From positions 62,001-126,000 of the forward strand of contig NZ_BOLV01000003.1 in the NCBI RefSeq assembly GCF_016861845.1: a stretch of DNA of 64,000 bases, in the 5' to 3' direction. Shown one piece after another: positions 35,794 to 44,713 of this stretch. Numbering within the stretch: the stretch's first letter is position 1; the number at the start of each line of letters is the position of its first letter. The notes under the pieces were generated by a model. The model saw nothing but the letters and a program-made list of their open reading frames with translations, did no database searches and was not told the DNA's origin. The DNA comes from Lacticaseibacillus suilingensis. GTDB lineage: Bacteria > Bacillota > Bacilli > Lactobacillales > Lactobacillaceae. The position numbers were made by a program, and so were the translations under genes.

Positions 35794-36360
35794 ATGATCA
35801 ATAACGTTTCATTAACCGGCCGCTTAACGCGGGATGTTGATTTACGTTACACCCAAAGTGGGACCGCTGTTGGGACATTCACCCTTGCCGTTGATCGGCA
35901 ATTCACGAATGCTCAAGGGCAGCGAGAGACCGACTTCATCAACTGTGTGATCTGGCGTAAAAGCGCTGAAAATTTCAGCAACTTTACCCGGAAAGGTTCC
36001 ATGGTTGGCGTTGAAGGCCACATCCAAACGCGGAATTACGACAACAACGCCGGCCAACGGGTTTACGTGACCGAAGTTGTCGTTGAGAATTTTGCGTTGC
36101 TCGAAAGTAAGGCGACCACGCAAGCGCGGCCGTCCGAACCAGCAAACCCGCAAGGCGGCAATGGTGCATCGTATGGCAGTCAGCCGCAGTTCGGTGGCAA
36201 TAGCCAGCCAACTCAGCGGACGCCTAACTTTGGCCAGAACCCCGCACCATCGCAACCTGCAAGCCAAGGCAACCAGCCTGCGCAACCAGATAATAGTGCC
36301 GATCCGTTTGCCAATAATGGTAAAACCATCGACATTTCCGATGATGATTTGCCGTTCTAG
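35794..36360 (+). CDS. ssb: Single-stranded DNA-binding protein
   Basis: 188 residues. The OB fold occupies about 1-105 (INNVSLTGRLTRDVDLRYT; QTRNYDNNAGQRVYVTEVV). A Q/P/N-rich flexible linker then leads to the acidic tip DISDDDLPF, which docks replication and repair partners. It lies 27 bp after rpsF, in the same operon. Confidence 0.97.
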   Translation: MINNVSLTGRLTRDVDLRYTQSGTAVGTFTLAVDRQFTNAQGQRETDFINCVIWRKSAENFSNFTRKGSMVGVEGHIQTRNYDNNAGQRVYVTEVVVENFALLESKATTQARPSEPANPQGGNGASYGSQPQFGGNSQPTQRTPNFGQNPAPSQPASQGNQPAQPDNSADPFANNGKTIDISDDDLPF

Positions 36361-36406
36361 GAATACAGCCGTTTTTGGCTGATCAATGAGAAAAGGAGTG
36401 ATTTCC

Positions 36407-36643
36407 ATGGCACAACAACGTCGTGGTGGCCGTCGTCGTCGTAAAGTCGACTTCATCGCCGCTAACCATATCGAATATATCGACTACAAAGACACGAACT
36501 TGTTGGAACGGTTCATCTCTGAACGTGGTAAGATTTTGCCACGTCGGGTAACCGGCACCAGCGCTAAGAACCAGCGTAAGCTGACGATCGCAATCAAGCG
36601 GTCCCGGATCATGGGTCTTTTGCCATTCGTTGCTGAAGACTAA
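36407..36643 (+). CDS. rpsR: 30S ribosomal protein S18
   Basis: 78 residues with an arginine-rich N-terminus (RRGGRRRRK) and the conserved [27 protein letters not shown] precedes ATG 36407. Last gene of the operon; a terminator follows within 12 bp. Confidence 0.97.
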   Translation: MAQQRRGGRRRRKVDFIAANHIEYIDYKDTNLLERFISERGKILPRRVTGTSAKNQRKLTIAIKRSRIMGLLPFVAED

Positions 36644-36654
36644 TCTGGTTTTCT

Positions 36655-36694
36655 TCCCGCCCCTCGGCATTTGCTGAAGGACGGGATTTTTTTT
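36655..36694 (+). terminator. Terminator after rpsR
   Basis: TTCCCGCCC pairs with GGACGGGA (one mismatch), followed by T8. Confidence 0.8.
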
Positions 36695-36710
36695 GCGTGG
36701 AAAAAATCAA

Positions 36711-36738
36711 TCAGGCTAGATTGCCACCCTTCGCAGCC
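36711..36738 (+). repeat. Partial structured repeat (3' half)
   Basis: TCAGGCTAGATTGCCACCC then TTCGCAGCCT, matching only the 3' part of the family. It stands 2 bp before full copy F. Confidence 0.65.
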
Positions 36739-36740
36739 TG

Positions 36741-36866
36741 CAGTTGCGCTGCGTGAGGCCAACGCCGGAGTGGCTAGCTACGATTGAGGCCTCGCCGCCA
36801 AAGCCCGGCGGCAAAGCCTCAATCTAGGCTACCCATCCGGCTAAAAGCTGCCTCACTCCGCTGCCT
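36741..36866 (+). repeat. Structured intergenic repeat, short form (copy F)
   Basis: 126 nt. Arms CGTGAGGC/GCCTCACT, GCCGGA/TCCGGC, TGG/CCA, ATTGAGGC/GCCTCAAT, CCGCC/GGCGG. TGG/CCA is unique to this copy, supporting covariation. Confidence 0.87.
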
Positions 36867-36956
36867 CACTTGCAAATTCCGAACATTAGGACGATGATGA
36901 AGGGTGGAGAGATGAACTGGTGCGCTTTTATGTCAATTCCTTAGGAGGCGATTTTA

Positions 36957-37476
36957 TTGGCAAAACCACACTCAAGACAATCCTTGATCTTGGCAACGCA
37001 TGAGAACTTTGAGCAACTCGAGCATATTTTGACGTCATTGTCGGCTGCCGACCGCAAGCGGGAATTTCCGTTTAAGGGGCGCGACCGCAATGTGCGGGAT
37101 GTGCTGGTGCAGGTCGCAGCTTGGCAGAAGATGTACCTTGATTGGAGCACCGCTAACTTAGCCGGGGAGGCCAAGCGCTTCATGCCCAAGCCTTACACCT
37201 GGCAAACAAGCGGCAAGTTGAGTCAACGCATTTGGCAGCAAAACCAAAGCCACCACCTATGCCGAGGCCCACAAAGCGCTCGTGAGTCTGCATGAGGCGC
37301 TCATGGCTCAGTTTGAGGCCAGGACCAATGAGGAACTGTTCCTTAAAGGGTTTTACGATTGGACCGGGGCGCTGAGTCTCGGCGAATATGCCGCGATGGT
37401 GGGGCCGAGCCATGATGCTTGGGCCATCAAAGTGCTGAAGCATTATCGGCAGCACTTAACCGTCGCGTCTAATTAA
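36957..37476 (+). pseudogene. ClbS/DfsB-family four-helix protein, frameshifted
   Basis: Two overlapping frames together rebuild one protein of about 170 residues. The first gives FPFKGRDRNVRDVLVQVAAW and MPKPYTWQTSGKLSQRIW. After a +1 shift near 37245 the second continues TTYAEAHKALVSLHEAL, NEELFLKGFYDWTG and SHDAWAIKVLKHYRQHL. These are landmarks of the DinB-like ClbS/DfsB family, which protects DNA from colibactin or acts in unknown stress roles. The TTG start at 36957 follows TTAGGAGG. The shift lies in an AAAACCAAAG stretch, so a sequencing error is possible. Confidence 0.72.
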
Positions 37477-37478
37477 GC

Positions 37479-37504
37479 AAAAACGGTCATTTGACCGTTT
37501 TTTT
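37479..37504. terminator. Bidirectional terminator
   Basis: AAAAACGGTCA-TT-TGACCGTTTTTTT. Confidence 0.85.
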
Positions 37505-37578
37505 ATGCGTTGAATCCCTTCAGTAAAATCAGTACAATCAAGGGACAATCAGTTGTGCCCACAGTGCGGAGGACCGTT

Positions 37579-38313
37579 ATGAAACCCATCAAATTAGATG
37601 TTGAATACACGCCAGAAACCTTTAAAATCACGCTGCCCGATGATCAGGGTCAGGTGATGATCACGGATGATACCGAGACCCTGGCGCCACCGAATGGCGT
37701 CACGTTAGCCACCCAAGCGATGGCGCTGGTGGGGGTTGATACGGTGCCCATTGATGCTGACGGTTTGATTATCTTAAGCCCGACCTGGCAAATCGACAGT
37801 GCTAAGGTGGCGCGGTATTTTCAAAACCTGCTTGATGGTAGCTCAAAGGTGCCGACTGATCCCGCAGTGGCCCCTTACCTGAACCTGGTGCAAGGCTTGC
37901 TGGTGCGTTTTGATTTCCATGAGAATGTGGTCGCGGCGGCACCGAAAAAGCCGGCGAAGGCGCGGCATCGGTTTGACAAAACGCTGCGTGAGCGGCCGTT
38001 CCACGTGAAACATGCTGGTAGCGAAGCGACGGTTTACTGGACGGCGCCGAAAGTCATGACCATCAAACAAGGGGCTAAGCTGAAGCTTGATCCTGTGATG
38101 AACAAAGACGGCTCCGAACGTTATGGCACCAAGTATGGCGACAAGCTGCGCGCGGATCACGCGGCGGCCATCAAAGGCGGGGTCACCACTGCCGACATCG
38201 AGCTGCGTAGTGTGAATGAAGTGGGGTTGTTTTTGTATTATGGCGATACTAACGGCTGGCTGGAGTTAATCGATGACCAGGGGCAAACGCTGGATAGCTT
38301 GACTAAAATCTAA
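37579..38313 (+). CDS. Conserved protein of unknown function
   Basis: 244 residues, soluble, beginning MKPIKLDVEYTPETFKITL. A lysine/alanine-rich hinge (KKPAKARHRFDK, about 138-150) splits it into two parts. The second contains HAGSEATVYWTAPKVMTIKQ and ends in a segment with LFLYYGDTNGWLELID. No signal peptide, membrane helix or catalytic motif is recognised. ATG at 37579 follows GGAGG by 6 nt. It is monocistronic, flanked by terminators at 37479 and about 38321. Confidence 0.72.
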   Translation: MKPIKLDVEYTPETFKITLPDDQGQVMITDDTETLAPPNGVTLATQAMALVGVDTVPIDADGLIILSPTWQIDSAKVARYFQNLLDGSSKVPTDPAVAPYLNLVQGLLVRFDFHENVVAAAPKKPAKARHRFDKTLRERPFHVKHAGSEATVYWTAPKVMTIKQGAKLKLDPVMNKDGSERYGTKYGDKLRADHAAAIKGGVTTADIELRSVNEVGLFLYYGDTNGWLELIDDQGQTLDSLTKI

Positions 38314-38320
38314 CCGTGAT

Positions 38321-38361
38321 GGGTCGAATTGAATAAAATAATGCGGTTCGCCCTGTTTTTT
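38321..38361 (+). terminator. Probable terminator
   Basis: GGG(T)CGAA pairs with TTCGCCC across an 18-nt loop, then T6 after two bases. Confidence 0.5.
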
Positions 38362-38470
38362 AACGTCTTCGTGACGATTAAGCTGCGCCGAAACCGGCGG
38401 GATGAGTTGGTTTAAACTGCCGTATAAAGCGTTATTGATTGATTTATATAGTGTATAAGCCCTTCAACTA

Positions 38471-38505
38471 TGATAGCGTTTACATTAAGGTGATAGCGTA
38501 TACAT
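38471..38505 (+). promoter_or_regulatory. Direct-repeat operator of XRE regulator
   Basis: TGATAGCGTTTACAT (38471-38485) and TGATAGCGTATACAT (38491-38505), 20 bp apart, upstream of the regulator start. Two turns of helix between repeats suggests cooperative binding by the regulator. Confidence 0.6.
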
Positions 38506-38524
38506 GGAGAATAGGGGCGCAGCG

Positions 38525-38842
38525 ATGATAGAGAATATCAGTAAACTTATTCGCTCGCGGCGAAAACGATTAGGTCTCACCATCGAACAGCTTTCCGAAG
38601 AAGCTGGGGTGTCAGTGAGCTTATTGTCTCGCGTCGAGCGGGGGGATGTCACCAACATCAGTATCAAAAAGTTAGCAGCCATCGGCGAAGCCTTGGGCTT
38701 AAAAGTTTCGGACTTCTTCGTGGCTGAGGACTTCGCCGATATCGATACCTTGGCCTTGATCAATCTGCTCAAGGCGATGCCGGCAGAACAGCGCCAAGCC
38801 GTCTCGGCCGGCCTGGTGAAGACAGTGAGGGCATTGAGTTGA
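38525..38842 (+). CDS. XRE-family transcriptional regulator
   Basis: 105 residues: helix-turn-helix at about 5-60 (LTIEQLSEEAGVSVSLLSRVE), then a short C-terminal helix pair (LALINLLKAMPAEQRQ). ATG at 38525 is preferred because AGGGG lies 7 nt upstream and the alternative ATG at 38504 falls inside the second operator repeat. Likely autoregulated through the direct repeats. The signal is unknown. Confidence 0.82.
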   Translation: MIENISKLIRSRRKRLGLTIEQLSEEAGVSVSLLSRVERGDVTNISIKKLAAIGEALGLKVSDFFVAEDFADIDTLALINLLKAMPAEQRQAVSAGLVKTVRALS

Positions 38843-38850
38843 GTTTGACA

Positions 38851-38882
38851 CTACTGGTAGCATGATGACCAGTAGTTTTTTT
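38851..38882 (+). terminator. Intrinsic terminator
   Basis: CTACTGGT pairs with ACCAGTAG, followed by T7. Confidence 0.82.
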
Positions 38883-38896
38883 ATTGGGAGGAAAAG

Positions 38897-39433
38897 ATGA
38901 AAGTGGTTTTGATTGGCAATAGTGGCACGGGTAAATCAACTTTAGCCCGCCAAATACACGCGACGACTGGCTGGCCGCTATTGGCGCTGGACCGGTTGTG
39001 GCACGCCACGGATTACAGCGAAGCCGCTAAAATTCGATTTCAGGCCGCTCAGACCGCTTTCATGGCCACGCATGCCGATTGGGTGATTGATGGTAACTAC
39101 ACCGGCACCCTGCCGGCGCGCATCGCGCAAGCGGATTTCATCATTTGGCTTCGTACGCCGCGGGTGGTGGCGATGGCGCGGGTGCTGCGGCGCTCACTGG
39201 CGTTTCGGCGTGATCCGCGGACGCGCCCCGACATGGCGCCAGGCTTTGAAGAACATCTTGACCGCGAATATTTAGCCTTTTTAGCGTATGTCTGGGGCTA
39301 TGACGCTCGCGCCAAGGCCACGCTTCTGCCACTGCTCGCGGCGGTGCCGCCGGCGAAGTTGAGGATTGTGCAAACACCGATGCAAAAAGCCGCCATACTA
39401 GGCGAATTGACGGCAAAAAACCCGCTCAAGTGA
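38897..39433 (+). CDS. P-loop AAA kinase-like protein ('topology modulation' family)
   Basis: 178 residues. P-loop IGNSGTGKSTLAR at the N-terminus, then LALDRLWH and WVIDGNYTGTLPARIAQAD, the pattern of FlaR/adenylate-kinase-like proteins named 'DNA topology modulation'. The real substrate is unknown. GGGAGG lies 8 nt before the ATG. Its stop codon is inside a hairpin shared with the convergent HAD gene, which starts terminating at 39439. Confidence 0.82.
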   Translation: MKVVLIGNSGTGKSTLARQIHATTGWPLLALDRLWHATDYSEAAKIRFQAAQTAFMATHADWVIDGNYTGTLPARIAQADFIIWLRTPRVVAMARVLRRSLAFRRDPRTRPDMAPGFEEHLDREYLAFLAYVWGYDARAKATLLPLLAAVPPAKLRIVQTPMQKAAILGELTAKNPLK

Positions 39434-39438
39434 GCGGG
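39416..39438 (-). terminator. Terminator shared by convergent gene ends
   Basis: CCCGCTCA-AG-TGAGCGGG overlaps the last codons of the kinase-like gene. The minus-strand T6 run ends the HAD gene transcript. Confidence 0.75.
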
Positions 39439-40245
39439 TTAAGCAAAGCGGGTCAGCGCTTCGGCCACGCCGGCGTGATTATTATCCGCCACGACATGAT
39501 CCGCCGCGGCTAAGGCGCCTGGCAGGCCATTGCCCATGGCGATGCCCACCCCAGCGGCTTTAAGCATGGGCTGGTCATTATCGCCGTCACCGATGGCCAT
39601 GGTGGCGGCTTGATCTAAGCCAAAATGGGCGGTTAAAAAAGCCAAGGCAGCCGCTTTTGACACCTGGGGATGCGTGATTTCCAGGTAGGTGGGCTTGGAG
39701 CGGCTCACTGCCACCGATAGACCCGACGCAGTGATGGCCGCCTCAAGTTGATTAATTGCCGCCGGTGCGCCCATGCATAGCAGCTTATGCACGGGCTTTT
39801 TCGTGAGTAATAAGCTAGCGGCGTTAAAGCTGGTCGGCGCAAAGCCGGTGATGGCGACTTCTTGGCGCACCCAAGCGTCGTTCTCGGCGACGATCCAATC
39901 AAGGCCCGCCATGTAGTTGACGCTGATAGGCAGGTGCTTGCTGGTGACCAAGCCGGTAATCTGAGCGGCCGCGCCGGCTGGTAGCGGCTGGTCGTGCAAG
40001 ATGGTGAAGGTGCCTTGAGGCGTAACCGTCGTAATCAACGCTCCATTCAGACTGACCAGCGGCACCGTCAGGCCAAGCGATTGGGCAAGTGCTGTCATCG
40101 CTCGCGGCGGCCGGGCGGAGGCGAGACAGAACTGCCCGCCACCTGCCACAAAAGCGCGAATTGCGGTACGGTTGGCCGCAGGAATGGCGCCTTCGTCGTT
40201 GATTAAGGTGCCATCGATATCACTTAATACTAATTTGATCGCCAA
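39439..40245 (-). CDS. Cof-type HAD-superfamily phosphatase
   Basis: 268 residues from TTG at 40245 (AGGAG 5 nt upstream). Motif I LSDIDGTLI, a C2-type cap domain in the middle, and motif IV MAIGDGDNDQPML place it among Cof phosphatases that hydrolyse sugar phosphates or FMN/PLP. Substrate unknown. It is monocistronic and ends in the shared hairpin with the convergent kinase-like gene. Confidence 0.9.
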   Translation of the reverse strand: MAIKLVLSDIDGTLINDEGAIPAANRTAIRAFVAGGGQFCLASARPPRAMTALAQSLGLTVPLVSLNGALITTVTPQGTFTILHDQPLPAGAAAQITGLVTSKHLPISVNYMAGLDWIVAENDAWVRQEVAITGFAPTSFNAASLLLTKKPVHKLLCMGAPAAINQLEAAITASGLSVAVSRSKPTYLEITHPQVSKAAALAFLTAHFGLDQAATMAIGDGDNDQPMLKAAGVGIAMGNGLPGALAAADHVVADNNHAGVAEALTRFA

Positions 40246-40325
40246 AATATCTCCTCCCATCTCGCCATCATTATACCAAGAAGCACACTTTGGCGCGGGC
40301 AGCGCATCTGCGGGGCAACAAAAAA

Positions 40326-40348
40326 ACGGCAGTCCGGAGACTGTCGTT
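40326..40348. terminator. Bidirectional terminator
   Basis: ACGGCAGTC-CGGA-GACTGTCGT flanked by A- and T-runs; ends the surface-protein gene. Confidence 0.85.
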
Positions 40349-40366
40349 TTTGCCGTTCATCTTGGT

Positions 40367-43099
40367 TTAAACGCGCTTGCGGTAGCCAGCAACCCCAACC
40401 AAGGCGATGAGGGCACTACCTAACAATGCGATTGAGGCGTTTGCTTCGTCGCCCGTCTTAGGTAACTTCTTGGCGGCTGCCTGAGCAGCCACTTTGGTCG
40501 TGGTCTTGCTGCCAGTAGCTGGTTTCGTCGTGGTGGCAACACTCGGCTTGGTGCTTGGCTGCGCTGGGGTCACAACCGCCGCGTCTTTGGTGTAGGTCAC
40601 GGCAACGTCGATAGCTTCAGGCGCGGTGGCGCTAGCACCCACTGCCAACTGAGCAATGACGGTGGCGTCAGTGTGGTAACCCGCAATCGTCGGTACCTGG
40701 TAGGCATAGTAGGCACCTTGAGGGGTGTAAACCGTTTCGCCAGTGACTGCATTCGTCACGGTCTTGTAGGTGATGGTTTGCACAACTGGGTCGCGTAATT
40801 CTTTACCAGACGCGTCGACGAAATGAATCGTTCGGGTGCTGGTGGCCGTGCCATAAGTCATCTTTGGGGTATAAGTGACGGTGACGTCGGTATTATCGGC
40901 GACCGCGGTGCCAGGCTTAACGGTTTCCTGCGCAATCTGGTTGGTATCAACATTGTACCCAGCAATGGCTGGCACATCGTATTGATAGTAAGCATTTTGC
41001 GGGGTGTAAATCGTGTCACCGGTGACCGCATTGGTGGCCGTCTTGTAGGCAATGGTCTGTTCCACTGGATCACGGAGCACGTTACCTTCAGCATCAACGA
41101 AATGAATCGTCCGGGTGCTGGTGGCCGTGCCGTAAGTCATCTTTGGGGTGTAGGTGACGGTGACTGCAGTGTTTTCTGGAGCCACGTTGGTCGCGTCCAC
41201 GGCTTGTTGAGCAATCGTGGTCTGATCAGCGGTGTAGCCAGCCTGTTCTGGCACGTCGTATTGATAGTAGGCACCTTGTGGAGTGTAAATTGTTTCGCCA
41301 GTTTGATCGTTGGTGACCGTCTTGTAGTTAATGGTTTGAACGACCGGATCCTTGGCAGTCGTGCCATCGGCGTTAACGAAATTGATGGTGCGCGTTGAAG
41401 TGGCACTACCATAGGAGTAGGTCACGAGCGAAGCGGTACTGAAAATGTCCTCGTCAGACCAGTCCGTCATGTCGTAGTCCAACACCCCGATTTGACCAAC
41501 CCCGGCCGTCGCAAGGCCTGCTTTCGTGCCAGTGTAAATCATCGGCAGGTTGACGGTGTAATTAGTGTTAGCGGCCACAGGGCCATCAATCCAGATGGAC
41601 TGTAGTTGATCCCAGGTAAAGTCTGGATAGGCGGCCATGAGTTCCGCGTAAGTCATATAGTTGCCATCGTCGCCATCTTTGGAATACTTGACGGTGAGGC
41701 CAGGTAAGGCGTCTTCAAAGGTTGCTTCGGTCACCTTGCTGGCATCCAGTACCCATTTGCTATTGTTGTCATTGTAAATCGGCAGCAAAATAACGGGGCG
41801 AATGTTGAGGGCAGCGCTGGTTGGATTGCCAATAGTGAAGCTAGCACTCAAGTCGTTAACGTCTGCATAGTTGACCTGGGTTTGCGCCTCGGCGACATTA
41901 TCGGTGGCATCTTCAGTTGTAAACTGACTGGTGGCTTGATTGCCAGTCGCGCCGATGCTGGTTGAAACACTGCCTCTGCCGATGGTGACAGGCGCAGGGG
42001 TTGGCGTGGTCAGGCTGTAATAGGCGGTTGGGATTGAGCCAGGGGTGGTGCTATCTTGAATGGCAAACTGGCTGACATTTGAAACCCCGGTGTTGGCAGT
42101 GGGGGTGTCATTCAAGGTCAGATCAATCACAACATCGAGCTTAGCCCCAGCTTCCAAGGTCCCGATTGAGTACCAGATACGGCTCAATTGCTGAAGATCG
42201 AAGTTGGCAACGAAGTGACTGGCATCATACCAGTGCCCAGGCCAAATGACGTTCCCTTGTTCACTGTAGTTGCTGGTGTAACCAGCCTGGTGGATTTGAT
42301 TTTCGATATCATAAATGGTGGAAGTAATCGTGAAGGTTGGCCCGTTAGCCGTGCCGTTAACGTTATTTTGCCCGGTTGGCGGCAAGTAGAGTTGAGCCGA
42401 CACATTCGCAATATCGCTGCCAGTGGTATTGCTGATTTCATAATGCAGCTGCACGTTCTTCGCCGTGCTGGCGATTTGATTGAGTCCTTGGCTGGCGTTG
42501 TAACCGGTGGTCGAGGTGGTGCCGTCAGCGTTTTCGGCTGAGAGCCAGGCGTTGAGGGTCACACCAGTATCAGAGGTGATGGCGCCATTGCTTGGATCAA
42601 CCGCTGGCTGGACGTCACCGGCGGTATTGGTTTGCTGAATTGCCGGTTCCGTCGTGGTTGCTGCTGCCGCCTTAGCCGTGGCCTGAGGGGTCACTGCGAT
42701 GGCAGTGGCAGTAGGCGCAGCGGCTGTTGTTGTCTTGGTTGGGGTAGCGGTCGTTGTCGCTGTGGTTGGGGCAGTCGCGGTTGTCGGCGTGGATGCCGTT
42801 GTGTTATCGGTAGTTGGGGTGGATTCAGGGGTCTGAGTCGTCGCGGTAGGAGTTGCAGTCGCTTCAGGGGTAGCTGCGGTGGTCGCCTGCGCTGCGGTCG
42901 ATGCCGTCGCATCTGCCGTGGCCGCCGGCGCAGTGGCCGCTGTGGTGGTGCCACTGGTGCTATCCGTGGTGGCGGCGTTGACGCCTTGACCAGTGGCTAG
43001 AGCGGTACCGACACTAAAAGCCGCAACCGCCGCTGCTGCAACTAGCCAGCGCCGTCCGGCCTTGTACATTTTGAAACGTATTTTAATTGACTTGTCCAT
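40367..43099 (-). CDS. LPXTG-anchored adhesin with MucBP repeats
   Basis: 910 residues. Signal of the KxYKxG type (KMYKAGRRWLVAAAAVAAFSV). Then a threonine/alanine-rich low-complexity stretch (about 43-150), a beta-rich region (about 170-560), three mucin-binding repeats of 92 residues each, and the sortase motif LPKTG at 879 with hydrophobic tail and RKRV. It would be covalently fixed to peptidoglycan and mediate mucus binding (family knowledge). ATG at 43099 follows GGAGG by 5 nt. Monocistronic. Confidence 0.93.
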   Translation of the reverse strand: MDKSIKIRFKMYKAGRRWLVAAAAVAAFSVGTALATGQGVNAATTDSTSGTTTAATAPAATADATASTAAQATTAATPEATATPTATTQTPESTPTTDNTTASTPTTATAPTTATTTATPTKTTTAAAPTATAIAVTPQATAKAAAATTTEPAIQQTNTAGDVQPAVDPSNGAITSDTGVTLNAWLSAENADGTTSTTGYNASQGLNQIASTAKNVQLHYEISNTTGSDIANVSAQLYLPPTGQNNVNGTANGPTFTITSTIYDIENQIHQAGYTSNYSEQGNVIWPGHWYDASHFVANFDLQQLSRIWYSIGTLEAGAKLDVVIDLTLNDTPTANTGVSNVSQFAIQDSTTPGSIPTAYYSLTTPTPAPVTIGRGSVSTSIGATGNQATSQFTTEDATDNVAEAQTQVNYADVNDLSASFTIGNPTSAALNIRPVILLPIYNDNNSKWVLDASKVTEATFEDALPGLTVKYSKDGDDGNYMTYAELMAAYPDFTWDQLQSIWIDGPVAANTNYTVNLPMIYTGTKAGLATAGVGQIGVLDYDMTDWSDEDIFSTASLVTYSYGSATSTRTINFVNADGTTAKDPVVQTINYKTVTNDQTGETIYTPQGAYYQYDVPEQAGYTADQTTIAQQAVDATNVAPENTAVTVTYTPKMTYGTATSTRTIHFVDAEGNVLRDPVEQTIAYKTATNAVTGDTIYTPQNAYYQYDVPAIAGYNVDTNQIAQETVKPGTAVADNTDVTVTYTPKMTYGTATSTRTIHFVDASGKELRDPVVQTITYKTVTNAVTGETVYTPQGAYYAYQVPTIAGYHTDATVIAQLAVGASATAPEAIDVAVTYTKDAAVVTPAQPSTKPSVATTTKPATGSKTTTKVAAQAAAKKLPKTGDEANASIALLGSALIALVGVAGYRKRV
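40590..41420 (-). repeat. Three tandem 276-bp coding repeats (MucBP)
   Basis: Each unit starts near SATSTRTI(N/H)FVDA and ends in VTVTYTPKMTYG. Neighbouring units match closely at DNA level (for example 40822-40885 vs 41098-41160), so unit number may vary between strains. Confidence 0.85.
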
Positions 43100-43357
43100 A
43101 GTGTCCTCCAATCCGCGAAAGTTCCCCCTAGCAACCATTGTAGGCTGGTGTGCGGATAAAAAGCAACATCAGTTATTTTATATTCAATTTGTTATTTTTG
43201 AATAATAGAAAAGTACAATGCCTGCATGTGGTGGACCCATTGAGATAGCGCTGGCGATGATTAAAAAGCGTATTTCAGTTTCACCGCTACTTGCAACCTA
43301 TCGCCGGCCGATGAGCAATGGGCTAAAATGAAGCAAAACCACTTAGGAGGATTAGCG

Positions 43358-44104
43358 ATGACGAATACATATGACGACGCCAAATTCTTTGAAGCCTATG
43401 CCAAAATGCCGCGCAGCCAGCATGGCCTTGATGCCGCCGGCGAGTGGCCCGATTTTCAGGCGCTGCTCCCGGACCTCAAAGGCAAACACGTGCTGGATCT
43501 GGGCTGCGGGTACGGCTGGCATTGTGAGTATGCCGCCGAGCATGGGGCCAAGGCGGTGCTGGGCATTGATAGCTCAACGCGTATGCTCGCCGAGGCCGAG
43601 GCGCACCACCGCCATCCTGCCATCACTTATCAGCAAGGAGACCTCGCCACCTTTACCGCCGCGCCAGGCAGCTTTGACGTGGTGCTCAGTTCACTGGCCC
43701 TGCATTACGTGGCGGACTTCTCAGCCGTGATGCACCATGTCGCGACAATGCTGGCGCCAGGCGGGGTGCTGCTGTTCACGATTGAACACCCATTGTTCAC
43801 TGCAGAAGGCAGCGAGCAGTGGGTGACCACCGCGGCCGGGCAGCGGGTGTGGCCGGTGGATCACTACTTCGATGAAGGCGCGCGGGCCACGCAATTTCTG
43901 GGGCAAACGGTCACCAAGTATCATCACACCTTAAGCACGATTGTTAACAGTGTGCTGGGCAGTGGCTTGCAACTGACTGCTGTGGCGGAACCGCGCGGTA
44001 GTAAGGCGGACATTGAGGCCAAGGCGGACATTGAGGCCAAGGCGGACTGGACCCGCGCCCCGATGATGCTGATTGTGCGGGCGGAAAAAAGCGCACAAGC
44101 TTAA
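43358..44104 (+). CDS. SAM-dependent methyltransferase (class I)
   Basis: 248 residues. Motif I VLDLGCGYGWHCEYAAEHGA, then GIDSSTRML and FDVVLSSLALHYV, typical of UbiE/Tam-like small-molecule methyltransferases. Substrate unknown. GGAGG precedes ATG 43358. Near the C-terminus a 6-residue unit KADIEA is repeated in tandem (18-bp DNA repeat at 44003-44047) within a region normally without an insert, so length may vary between strains. Confidence 0.87.
   Translation: MTNTYDDAKFFEAYAKMPRSQHGLDAAGEWPDFQALLPDLKGKHVLDLGCGYGWHCEYAAEHGAKAVLGIDSSTRMLAEAEAHHRHPAITYQQGDLATFTAAPGSFDVVLSSLALHYVADFSAVMHHVATMLAPGGVLLFTIEHPLFTAEGSEQWVTTAAGQRVWPVDHYFDEGARATQFLGQTVTKYHHTLSTIVNSVLGSGLQLTAVAEPRGSKADIEAKADIEAKADWTRAPMMLIVRAEKSAQA
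44003..44047 (+). repeat. 18-bp tandem repeat, 2.5 units, inside methyltransferase gene
   Basis: AAGGCGGACATTGAGGCC twice exactly (44003-44020, 44021-44038), then AAGGCGGAC. In frame; adds KADIEA. Confidence 0.95.
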
Positions 44105-44115
44105 TTTACAATTTT

Positions 44116-44147
44116 TTGTTGACAGTATTCGTCAACAAAGGTAATAT
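44116..44147 (+). promoter_or_regulatory. Promoter overlapped by perfect dyad
   Basis: TTGACA (44119-44124), 17-bp spacer, TAATAT (44142-44147). TTGTTGAC-N7-GTCAACAA (44116-44138) covers the -35 box, the layout of a repressor operator. Confidence 0.75.
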
Positions 44148-44167
44148 TTTGGCTCGGAGGGCAGCAG

Positions 44168-44713
44168 ATGACCGACTTACACGACTAGCTATTTGATTCC
44201 AGCAAACACAACACGCTGACCGCGACGCAGCAAGCATTGCTGGCAGCCTTTGCCCGCGGTGACAGTGATGCTCAAATCGCCGCCGCCACCGCGGTTACGC
44301 CCAGCACGGTGCGCCATCAGCGCTATACGTTTCGCCAAAAAGCGGCCCAGGCTGAGTTGTACCTGGCCCAGTATCATGCCGCGTTTGGGGAGGGCGCTCA
44401 ACGATTAGCGCTACCGCTTGCGGCCCAGTCCCTGGGCATCACTAATGCCGACTATGAAAAAGAATTAAAGCGCGACGTCGACTATACCGCGGCGCCAACT
44501 TTGGCACATTGGCCGCGGCAGGAAAAGCGCCGGGTCTGTCTGATTGCGCGCATGGTGCAGGGGTTCGAGCCGGATGTACACTACTCACGCCTGGCCGTGC
44601 AGGCGAAATTACGGCGCTGGTCGCCTGATGATGCCACGTTAACGCGTTACTTGATCGATTACGGCTTCTTGGCGCGGACGCCAGACGGCCGCGATTATTG
44701 GAGGATATTTTGA
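44168..44713 (+). pseudogene. DUF2087 HTH regulator with premature stop
   Basis: ATG at 44168 (GGAGGG upstream) opens MTDLHD, then TAG at 44186. The same frame continues without break for 175 residues: an HTH segment (DSDAQIAAATAVTPSTVRHQRY) and a C-terminal DUF2087 domain (RVCLIARMVQGF... YLIDYGFLARTPDGRDYWRIF). The stop replaces what should be one sense codon. Restart at TTG 44237 would still give the HTH, so partial function is possible. Amber mutation, strain-specific decay or sequencing error are the alternatives. Confidence 0.75.

Noticed and set aside
40590-41420. Regularly spaced repeats that could look like a CRISPR array
   Set aside because: Period 276 bp, in frame, encoding MucBP domains of an LPXTG protein.
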